Origin: Flavobacteriales bacterium
GTDB taxonomy: Bacteria; Bacteroidota; Bacteroidia; Flavobacteriales_F; PHOS-HE28
Direction: 5' to 3'
DNA: 64,000 nt
NCBI GenBank assembly: GCA_016717225.1
Contig: JADKGB010000020.1
Coordinates: forward strand, 4,538-68,537
Part shown: positions 25,254-32,403 of the stretch, in pieces
Layout: every line of letters starts with the position of its first letter
Position numbering within the stretch: the stretch's first letter is position 1
Notes under the pieces: model-generated
Seen by the model: only the letters and a program-made list of their open reading frames with translations
Database searches by the model: none
Told to the model about the DNA's origin: nothing
Position numbers and translations under genes: made by a program

Positions 25254-25342
25254 GGCGGAGAGGGAGGGATTCGAACCCCCGGTACCCTTGCGAGTACTTC
25301 TGTTTTCGAGACAGACCCATTCGACCACTCTGGCACCTCTCC
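25253..25342 (-). tRNA. tRNA-Ser (anticodon CGA)
   Basis: Reverse-strand sequence starts GGAGAGGTGCCAGAGTGG and ends GGTTCGAATCCCTCCCTCTCC followed by G and an encoded CCA. The acceptor stem GGAGAGG pairs with CCTCTCC. The anticodon stem TCTGT/ACAGA encloses loop CTCGAAA, so the anticodon is CGA, reading UCG. A long variable arm (GTACTCGCAAGGGTACC) is the class II mark of serine tRNAs. Confidence 0.95.
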
Positions 25343-25416
25343 AAGTGCTTGACAGAACGAACTCCTTTTTCACAAAGGGCCGCGAAGATAGAAGCCTTGG
25401 GCAAGAGGAGTTTTAC

Positions 25417-26772
25417 ATGCTGATCCATGAAACACAGCGTTACTTCGCAAGCCCTTTCCGCATGCGCGCTATGTCCTTGATCAGCTTATGTTCCATTGCC
25501 TTGGCCTGCAGTAACGTGCAACCCTTAAGCACCGAAACGGCCGATGCCTATTGGCCGCCAACGGATGTCATTTACGAAGACCACATCTACAGCCCCACCG
25601 TGCGAGCTGTGCAATTCTTCAAGAAAGGCTTCGATCTGGCCCCACCGATCATCGAACTCGGAAGTATGGATCCGCTGGTGTTGCGATTTGATGACCTTCA
25701 ACCTGATCCGGAACAGCTGATGTACACGATCGTGCATTGCGACGCTCAATGGCGCCCCAGCGACCTGATGGTGAACCAGTTCATCGCTGGCTCGCCCACC
25801 GACCTCGTGCCATCGGCCGAGCAGAGTTACCTCACGCTGCAACCTTTCTTGCAATACACGATCGAGTTGCCCAACGAATTTATTCGACCCACCATTGCCG
25901 GGAATTACCTGATCAAGGTTTATCGCAACAACGACCAGGACGACCTCCTGCTAACCAGAAGGTTCATGGTTTACGAGCAGCGGGTCGAAATTCAATCACG
26001 CGTGCAAGGAAGCCGTGACATCGAATTGCGAGATATCGCTCAACATGTGGACTTGACCATTCGTTATCCGGGCGTCACGGTACCTGACCCGTTCAGCGAC
26101 CTAAGTGTAACGGTACTCCAGAATATGCGCTGGGACGACGCACGCACCGGCATGAAGCCGAAATTCTTGCGCGACCACGAATTGGTTTACGACTTCCCGA
26201 AGGAGACACAATTCCTGGGCGGTAGCGAATGGCGCAATTACGACCTCAAGAGCTTGCGTTACAATTCGCCGCGAGTGGCACGAATAACCACTGGACCTTC
26301 GGGCTTGGCCGAAGCGTTCATCGTACCTGATGCCAAGCGCAACATCCGGGTATACATAGAAGAACCGGACATCAACGGCAAGATGCTGGTCCGCAATGAT
26401 GAGGCCAACGGTGATCCACTTGGCGCCGACCATGTGTGGGTGAATTTCGGCTTACCCATGGACGGTCCATTGAGCAGTGGAGACATCTATGTGTATGGCG
26501 GGTTCAGCGATTTCCAATGCAAGAAAGAGAACCGAATGGTGTGGATGCCCGACCTGCAGGCATACACACTACGAACCATGATCAAGCAGGGCTATGTGAA
26601 TTATTGCTTTGCCTTTCTTCCCCACGGTAGCAGCAAACCGGACCTCACCACGATCGAGGGGTCGCACTTCCAGACCGAGAACGACTACTTGGTGCTGGTC
26701 TATGTGAAAGACTACGCGCTCAGATGCGACCGTTTGGTCGGAATGCGATTCATCAATAGCAGAAGGGACTGA
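25417..26772 (+). CDS. Type IX secretion system plug protein (DUF5103 family) (451 aa)
   Basis: The sequence matches the DUF5103 family: YWPPTDVIYEDHIYSPTVR opening, the PLVLRFDDLQPDPEQLMYTIVHCDAQW block, the NFRPTIAGNYLIKVYR-type strand (here EFIRPTIAGNYLIKVYRN) and a C-terminal GDIYVYGGFSDFQ. In Flavobacterium a family member plugs the periplasmic side of the SprA translocon while cargo is not being exported. An N-terminal lipobox (SIALAC) implies outer-membrane lipid anchoring, the expected place. ATG 25417 has AGGAG 6 bp upstream; ATG 25462 is a shorter alternative that places the lipobox at residue 16. The frame open upstream runs through tRNA-Ser and is not coding. Confidence 0.9.
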   Translation: MLIHETQRYFASPFRMRAMSLISLCSIALACSNVQPLSTETADAYWPPTDVIYEDHIYSPTVRAVQFFKKGFDLAPPIIELGSMDPLVLRFDDLQPDPEQLMYTIVHCDAQWRPSDLMVNQFIAGSPTDLVPSAEQSYLTLQPFLQYTIELPNEFIRPTIAGNYLIKVYRNNDQDDLLLTRRFMVYEQRVEIQSRVQGSRDIELRDIAQHVDLTIRYPGVTVPDPFSDLSVTVLQNMRWDDARTGMKPKFLRDHELVYDFPKETQFLGGSEWRNYDLKSLRYNSPRVARITTGPSGLAEAFIVPDAKRNIRVYIEEPDINGKMLVRNDEANGDPLGADHVWVNFGLPMDGPLSSGDIYVYGGFSDFQCKKENRMVWMPDLQAYTLRTMIKQGYVNYCFAFLPHGSSKPDLTTIEGSHFQTENDYLVLVYVKDYALRCDRLVGMRFINSRRD

Positions 26773-26776
26773 CAAG

Positions 26777-27814
26777 TCAGCGCTTCACAACACGCACATA
26801 CCGCTTAAGCCTCGGTAGATCGATCAGGTAAATACCAGCATTCAGGCTGCTCACATCGAGCAGTGCTCGTGGGTTCAACGTACCACTTGCGACAAGCAGG
26901 CCTGCTTCGGAAAATACCATGAACGGCTGTTGCTCCTTGAGATCAAGCTCGATGCGCACCAGCCCGTCAGTTGGATTGGGCATCGCATTGAGCGTTTGGT
27001 AACCCGTTGTTTCGAAAACCCCATCCACGCATCCAGCAACATCCGGGACCACCACGGTATTGTTGCCCGCATTGGGTACACAAACGCGGTTGTTCACCGC
27101 ATCGAAATCGATATCCGCAGGGTTGTTCAAGCCCGTACCAACGACCGTTTCAGCAGGAGCGGTCAAGGTGTTGTCGAATCGTGTTATGCGATCCGGGGTC
27201 CAGGAGGCAACAAGGATGTTCCCGTTGCAATCGAGCGTGATCCCATCGATGTTGGATAGGCTTGTGGTATAAGTACTGAGCTCGGCGCCAGACACTTTGT
27301 CAATGCTCTTGATCCGAGCGCTGCTACCCCAGTATGCCACCCAAAGCTTATCGAAGGTCGGGTCATACACAATACCGTTCGGTGTTTGAACAGTGTTCGC
27401 AACGAGCACTGTGTAAGTCCCCGCTGCCGGGTCTACCTTGAAGATCTTCAGATCACCAAAATCCGTGGTATACAGGAAATGGCCATCGCTGGCCAACCCG
27501 TTCAAGAAGGAGCCACCCAGGTCAAGATCGAAGACCTCTGTTCCATCGCTGGTGAGATAACCCTTCACTCCACCACCCACGTTCGCGAACAGCGTATCAC
27601 CTTGCAATTCGATACCGTAAGGCGCGTCAGAAATCCCACTCACGAAATTGCTGACGGTACCGTCTTGCGCCCGTTGTTTGATGCTATTGTTCCCTGTGCA
27701 GCTAACGAAGTAACGATCACCCACAGGGTCATATTCCACGCTCTCGGGACCGCTGTATTGGGCATTGCCTGCGCAGGACAGGAAGAATAGAGGAACAAAG
27801 AGTTTGGAACGCAT
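26777..27814 (-). CDS. Secreted SMP-30/NHL-like beta-propeller with T9SS tail (345 aa)
   Basis: Signal peptide MRSKLFVPLFFLSCAGNAQ, then a six-blade-like SMP-30/gluconolactonase or NHL propeller. Repeats such as SVEYDPVGDRYFVSC, SDAPYGIELQGDTLFAN, TVQTPNGIVYDPTFDKLWVA and SNIDGITLDCNGNILVA are of this type. The tail from NAMPNPTDGLVRIELDL to RYVRVVKR is a typical type A sorting domain. It may be a lactonase or a binding protein; catalytic metal ligands cannot be assigned reliably. The open frame continues more than 170 codons upstream without sense, so the ATG at 27814 is used. It converges with the plug gene (4 bp apart). Confidence 0.86.
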   Translation of the reverse strand: MRSKLFVPLFFLSCAGNAQYSGPESVEYDPVGDRYFVSCTGNNSIKQRAQDGTVSNFVSGISDAPYGIELQGDTLFANVGGGVKGYLTSDGTEVFDLDLGGSFLNGLASDGHFLYTTDFGDLKIFKVDPAAGTYTVLVANTVQTPNGIVYDPTFDKLWVAYWGSSARIKSIDKVSGAELSTYTTSLSNIDGITLDCNGNILVASWTPDRITRFDNTLTAPAETVVGTGLNNPADIDFDAVNNRVCVPNAGNNTVVVPDVAGCVDGVFETTGYQTLNAMPNPTDGLVRIELDLKEQQPFMVFSEAGLLVASGTLNPRALLDVSSLNAGIYLIDLPRLKRYVRVVKR

Positions 27815-28042
27815 AATAAAACGGCTGATGGCGGCGCAAACTATCGGGTGCCACCAATACCAATCCAGTCTCACCATTCGAATTGTGAACAAGTTGCGAC
27901 GAAGAAGGCGATCAGCCCGATGAAGCAGCTCAAAACGACAGTATCCCTTCCATCGATCAGGGACGCATTGTTGAAGAACAGATGATGCCATACCACGATC
28001 GGGGTATTTCACGGATCGAAGCGCTGTTCGTGCTTTGCGGCC

Positions 28043-30277
28043 ATGTTCAGAGCTTCCGTTTCCAAACACTCTCGCGTTGGCCATACGATAGGCCTGTGTA
28101 GCCTTTGCGTGCTCACGTTCATCGTTCTCAACAATACTTCGATCGCTCAATCGGCAGACACATCCGTTGTCCACGAATTGCGACCCGCGGAAGTCACCGC
28201 CCCGGTGAATCGCACGGCCCAGCCGATGGCGGATACGGTTGGAGCGGTGATCATGGCGGGCAAACGCACCACGGTGATCCACCCGGGCGCACAGCGGGCA
28301 GACCTCTCGGTGAACTTGGCCCGCCAAGTCTTCGCCAAGGTGCCGGGCATCAATGTGTGGGAGAACGACGGTTCCGGGGCCCAGCTAGGCATCGCCGCGC
28401 GTGGCCTCAGCCCTAACCGTTCGTGGGAGTTCAACATGCGGCAGAACGGGCATGACATCTGCGCAGACGTGTTCGGGTACCCAGAGGCGTACTTCACACC
28501 GCCGATGGAAGCCGTGGATCGCATTGAAGTGGTGCGCGGTGGAGCTTCGTTGGCGTACGGCCCGCAGTTCGGCGGAATGGTGAACTTCCAGATCAAGCGA
28601 GGCGCATCGGACCGACCACTGGCCTTCGAGACACGGCAGACCCTCGGCGCCTTCGGCTCGATGAACTCCTACAACGCGCTTGGGGGCACGAAGGGCCGCT
28701 GGAACTACTACACCTATCTGCATCACCGTGGCGCTGAAGGATGGCGTGGGAACAGTCGCTACACCACCACAACGGCCTATGGCGCGCTCGAATACCAAGC
28801 AAGCGCCAAGTTGAAGTTGGGCGCACAGTTCACGCGCATGGACTTGCGAAGCCAACAACCCGGCGGCCTCACGGATGCGACCTTCTCCCTTGACCCTAGG
28901 GCATCCACGAGGGACCGGAACTGGCTGTTGCTGCCCTGGCATACAGGTGCGATCACGGCGGAATTCCGGCCGGATGCGCGCACGATCATTGACGTGAAGG
29001 TGTTCGGGACAGCGAGCGAACGCAACAGCATCGGGTTTCTCAAGGCCATCAACCAACCGGACACCGTGGATCGGGCGACCGGCGAATTTGCGGCGCGGCA
29101 GGTGGACCGGGATACCTACGCGAACGTAGGCCTTGAAGCGCGCATGCGGCATGGTTGGCGCTTCTTGAAACGGGATGCTCAGCTCGCTATAGGTCTTCGC
29201 GGATACGGTGCGTCCACTCACCGCAGGCAACAAGGCACCGGGAGCATCGGTTCCGATGCGGACATCGCCGTCACTGGGGCGTACAACCGGGAATTGGACT
29301 TCACCACGAGCAACGGCGCGTTCTATGTGGAGAACCTCTTCCGCCTGAGCGACAGGCTCAGCATAACGCCCGGTGCCCGGATCGAGCACATCGTTTCGCG
29401 CGTCGATGGCCGCATCAACAACAGCGGGGCCGGTGCAGTGGACAGTGGAGAACGGCAGCGCGACCGTGTGCTGTTCGGAGCCGGAGCGCAGATGAGAGCT
29501 ACCACAAGCACCTCTATCTACGCCAACTTCAGCGAAGCATACAGACCGGTGCTGTACTCCGATCTCACTCCTTCCGCAACAACGGATGTGATCGATCCCG
29601 GCCTGCGCGACGCTTCGGGATACAACATCGATCTCGGGTACCGCGGAGATCTGCACAAGGCGATCACCTTCGACGTTGGTGCTTACTTCCTGAGCTACGA
29701 TAACCGCATCGGCACGGTGCTGCGTGATGGTGTGAACTACCGTACGAATATCGGCAAGTCCGTGAGCACCGGTGTAGAAGCATATGCAGAGGCTGATGTC
29801 CTGCGCCTCTTCGGCGCCGACAAACAAGATCGGCGGATCTCGATATTCGGGTCCTATGGCTTCAACGACACGCGCTATACCCGGTGGAACGACCCGGCTT
29901 TGGCCGAGGACCCTGTGAAGCGCATCGAGAACAAACGAGTGGAGTACGCTCCCCGCTGGACCTTCCGGAGCGGCCTCACTTGGCGCGAGCGGCGCTTCAC
30001 CGCATCAATGCTCGTGAACGCGGTGGATGGCGTGTATACTGACGCAGCGAATACGGAGAAGCCGAACGCCGCTGCCACTGCTGGATGGATACAGGGGTAC
30101 ACCTTGCTCGATGCCAGCGCCACCTGGTCCTTCACGCAGGACGTCCAAATAACCGCCGGAGTGAACAACGCAACAGATGAAGCCTATGCCACACGGCGAG
30201 CCGGCGGTTATCCCGGTCCCGGGTTGCTGCCGGGGACGGGACGTGCGTGGTACCTGACGCTTGCGGCGAAGTTCTGA
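28043..30277 (+). CDS. TonB-dependent receptor, FecA-like (744 aa)
   Basis: Signal peptide (about 1-36), then a plug domain with RQVFAKVPGINVWENDGSGAQ, IAARGLSPNRSWEFNMRQNG and the typical VDRIEVVRGGASLAYGPQFGGMVNF end. A 22-strand barrel follows, ending in an aromatic residue (YLTLAAKF). The N-terminal plug motifs resemble FecA, the ferric-dicitrate receptor, so uptake of a ferric chelate is the best guess. No carboxypeptidase-like domain precedes the plug and no SusD follows, so it is not a polysaccharide-type receptor. Base composition is GC-richer than the genes on either side. Confidence 0.93.
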   Translation: MFRASVSKHSRVGHTIGLCSLCVLTFIVLNNTSIAQSADTSVVHELRPAEVTAPVNRTAQPMADTVGAVIMAGKRTTVIHPGAQRADLSVNLARQVFAKVPGINVWENDGSGAQLGIAARGLSPNRSWEFNMRQNGHDICADVFGYPEAYFTPPMEAVDRIEVVRGGASLAYGPQFGGMVNFQIKRGASDRPLAFETRQTLGAFGSMNSYNALGGTKGRWNYYTYLHHRGAEGWRGNSRYTTTTAYGALEYQASAKLKLGAQFTRMDLRSQQPGGLTDATFSLDPRASTRDRNWLLLPWHTGAITAEFRPDARTIIDVKVFGTASERNSIGFLKAINQPDTVDRATGEFAARQVDRDTYANVGLEARMRHGWRFLKRDAQLAIGLRGYGASTHRRQQGTGSIGSDADIAVTGAYNRELDFTTSNGAFYVENLFRLSDRLSITPGARIEHIVSRVDGRINNSGAGAVDSGERQRDRVLFGAGAQMRATTSTSIYANFSEAYRPVLYSDLTPSATTDVIDPGLRDASGYNIDLGYRGDLHKAITFDVGAYFLSYDNRIGTVLRDGVNYRTNIGKSVSTGVEAYAEADVLRLFGADKQDRRISIFGSYGFNDTRYTRWNDPALAEDPVKRIENKRVEYAPRWTFRSGLTWRERRFTASMLVNAVDGVYTDAANTEKPNAAATAGWIQGYTLLDASATWSFTQDVQITAGVNNATDEAYATRRAGGYPGPGLLPGTGRAWYLTLAAKF

Positions 30278-30374
30278 GAAGTCGTTTGCATATTGTCTTG
30301 GACTGTCCGGTCTGAAAACAAACTCAGCGTCACAAAGGCCAGAAGCAAGCGATCTTCTCGCTGCGAGAAGATCC

Positions 30375-30617
30375 TACGCCTATCTGGTGATGCGCGATTT
30401 CCTTCTACTTGTGCTATTGGGCGCACTCTTGGCAATGCCTTTGGCTTGGTTCGGTGTGGGCCGCTGGCTGGAGAACTTCGCCTTTCGCACGACCATTGAG
30501 CCACTGGTGTTCGCGCTGGCATCCTTGGTAGTAGTAGCGATCGCGGTTGTCACGGTGAGCTTCAGGGCAATACGGGCGGCACAATTGGATCCGGTGAAAG
30601 CCTTGCGGCACGAGTGA
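30375..30617 (+). pseudogene. C-terminal remnant of a MacB/FtsX-type ABC permease
   Basis: The reading frame matches only the last about 80 residues of a MacB/FtsX-like permease: DFLLLVLLGALLAMPLAWFGVGRWLENFAF, then VFALASLVVVAIAVVTVSF, ending AIRAAQLDPVKALRHE, the usual C-terminal signature. The remaining 300-700 residues are absent upstream, where the TonB receptor gene ends at 30277. It is an isolated gene fragment left by deletion or recombination. Confidence 0.7.
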
Positions 30618-30703
30618 GGGTCTAAAGGACGCACGTCCCGGCCCGACAACACTTCCGCGACGCAGGTGTTTTCTACGGACCCGCTACCGCGATAGTCATC
30701 GGG

Positions 30704-31315
30704 CTAACGGAACAATGGGATCACCTCTCCCGGTGTTGGCAACACCACTTTGCATCTGTCGCAAGGAACACTAAGAGATGCCCCTTGTTGTTCCTTGTTG
30801 GTGGTGTGGTAGATCACTACGGTCCTCGCCTCGATCACCCGGCCCGCTTTCTCGAACGCGGCCATGATCGTAGGCGTTACGAAGGCAACGTCAAGGTCGT
30901 GCGTTTCCAAAAGGTCTTTGATATCCTCGGTATCACCAGTGAAATAGACCCGCCTTCCGCTCCATTGCACGAGGTATGAGTAATGTGGGGTTTCCCCAAG
31001 TGGTGTTGAACGCGGATTCACGTAGATGCCCGTCTTTTCGCCTAGGCGCTCGGTCCTTCGATCCAGCACCTCACCGCTGAAAGCTGGCGTGAATGCGCGC
31101 CCCCCAAGAACAGGTGTAGGCGGTTCGGTCACGTACAAGGCGATATCATCCGGACCGATCCCTTTGTGATCCATTGGGGCATCAGCAAATACGCGAAAGC
31201 CATCCAGATCAAGGCGGACTAGGCTTCCACCGACGAACGTGGCGGTGGGTCGTTGGGCAAAAGAGGCACTCGCGACCAATGCGATCGCCATGGTTGGAAA
31301 GACAGTACGGAACAT
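30704..31315 (-). CDS. Secreted metallo-beta-lactamase-fold-like protein lacking the HxHxDH motif (203 aa)
   Basis: A signal peptide (TMAIALVASASFAQ) precedes a sequence that resembles UlaG-like members of the MBL superfamily: GGSLVRLDLDGFRVFADAPM, SYLVQWSGRRVYFTGDTEDIK and the LETHDLDVAFVTPTIM strand. The central metal-binding HxHxDH motif is absent, as is its surrounding loop; the middle part (IALYVTEPPTPVLGGRAFT) replaces it. It is therefore either a shortened, non-catalytic relative or a lineage variant. The ATG at 31315 gives the signal peptide; the frame is open upstream for about 190 codons without likeness. It is divergent from ApaG. Confidence 0.6.
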   Translation of the reverse strand: MFRTVFPTMAIALVASASFAQRPTATFVGGSLVRLDLDGFRVFADAPMDHKGIGPDDIALYVTEPPTPVLGGRAFTPAFSGEVLDRRTERLGEKTGIYVNPRSTPLGETPHYSYLVQWSGRRVYFTGDTEDIKDLLETHDLDVAFVTPTIMAAFEKAGRVIEARTVVIYHTTNKEQQGASLSVPCDRCKVVLPTPGEVIPLFR

Positions 31316-31408
31316 CTTGATGTTGAAAGTTGTTGGGTTAAAGATGCGAACGATCGGCCCACACGTTAGACTTGCACGGTCGGTTTGATGAACCAACACC
31401 AGAAGCGC

Positions 31409-31795
31409 ATGGCAACCCAGGTCACGCACGACATACGCATCAGCGTAAAAGCGGAATACTCGCATGAACAGAGCGACCCGAAAGCAGGGCGCTTTCTGTT
31501 CAGTTACAGAATACGCATCGAGAACCGGGGAGCGCGCACGGTGCAGCTGCTTCGTAGGCACTGGCATATCGTTGACAGCCTCTTTGAACCTCGGGAAGTG
31601 AAAGGCCCCGGCGTTGTTGGTGCTACACCCGTTCTGGCAACCGGCGAACACTTCACGTATACCAGCTTCTGTGATCTGCGCAGTGCGTTCGGTCGCATGA
31701 GCGGCACCTATACCATGCGCCATACGGATGATGACTCCGGCTTCGATGTGGTGATACCACCGTTCGAATTGGTGTATCCGATCGCGGCGAACTGA
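31409..31795 (+). CDS. apaG: ApaG-family protein (128 aa)
   Basis: This is a single ApaG (FN3-like) domain of normal length: TQVTHDIRISVKAEYSHEQS, FSYRIRIENRGARTVQLLRRHWHI, the GVVGATPVLATGEHFTYTSFCDL core, and the FDVVIPPFELVYP end. The family is linked to magnesium/cobalt sensitivity in Enterobacteria but its biochemical role is open. In-frame ATG at 31388 and TTG at 31385 lie upstream; the ATG at 31409 gives the family's standard length, so I prefer it. It is divergent from the MBL-like gene. Confidence 0.93.
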   Translation: MATQVTHDIRISVKAEYSHEQSDPKAGRFLFSYRIRIENRGARTVQLLRRHWHIVDSLFEPREVKGPGVVGATPVLATGEHFTYTSFCDLRSAFGRMSGTYTMRHTDDDSGFDVVIPPFELVYPIAAN

Positions 31796-31863
31796 TCGTT
31801 GGCGAACATTAACCAACTTCGATCGGCTCAACAGGGAAGTTTCCGCTTTCTTCGCGTCCTGAA

Positions 31864-32172
31864 ATGAGCACGCACACCCTTTCAACACGGTTTATGGCGA
31901 TCACCTTGGTGGTGGTGCTGTCGGCCACGTGGATAGGATCTGGTGCCTGGGTGGGTGTGGCTCCAGAAATGGATTGGAAGAGTTCCGATGAAGGATCATC
32001 CAATGAAGCCAAGGAAGACGCCAAGCATGAAGTGAAGTCCTTTAGTAGCACCGGTCAATTTCTATTGCTACCCGGAAGCCTGTTGTTATCGCAGGTGAAT
32101 TCCCAGGACGGCCAGTTGCCTGCGGAGCATATCTCTGAAGTGCCGGTGCCTCCGCCTCTCGTGAAGGGCTGA
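31864..32172 (+). CDS. Small exported or membrane-anchored hypothetical protein (102 aa)
   Basis: Not recognised. One N-terminal hydrophobic segment (FMAITLVVVLSATWIGSGAWVG) is followed by an acidic, Glu/Ser-rich middle (SSDEGSSNEAKEDAKHEV) and a Leu-rich part (FLLLPGSLLLS). It ends VPVPPPLVKG. It is likely inserted in or exported across the inner membrane. It sits between ApaG (68 bp) and an intergenic hairpin. Confidence 0.5.
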   Translation: MSTHTLSTRFMAITLVVVLSATWIGSGAWVGVAPEMDWKSSDEGSSNEAKEDAKHEVKSFSSTGQFLLLPGSLLLSQVNSQDGQLPAEHISEVPVPPPLVKG

Positions 32173-32182
32173 AGAATAGGCC

Positions 32183-32201
32183 GCCTGTTTACCGAACAGG
32201 C
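32183..32201 (+). terminator. Possible terminator hairpin
   Basis: GCCTGTT and AACAGGC form a 7-bp perfect stem with loop TACCG, 10 bp after the stop of the small exported ORF and upstream of the DabA gene. The downstream T-rich stretch is weak (TGTCCTTGTTCTT), so termination is plausible but not certain. Confidence 0.5.
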
Positions 32202-32403
32202 TGTCCTTGTTCTTCCGTTGCCAAGACCTGAGCAGGTCTGCCAACAATTAGCAGTTCGACTCCCGCGCACTGTTCACACAGTTCAACGCTCGAACCCTTT
32301 CTCAAAAGGGATCCTCGGCGCAGTGCCTCCTCAACACTGCCGATCGACATTTTCAGTCTTACCAGAATAAAGCTAGCACCTGTCCAAGGAATACTTGGAG
32401 CCC

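Noticed and set aside
25036..25416. Open frame upstream of the T9SS plug gene
   Set aside because: It crosses tRNA-Ser on the opposite strand; the translated tRNA gives a known artefact (AEREGFEPP).
28385..29827. Long minus-strand open frame of 480 codons opposite the TonB receptor
   Set aside because: It lies fully antisense to a well-supported receptor gene, has no family likeness and is rich in Arg/His/Val, as expected for a shadow of a GC-rich gene.
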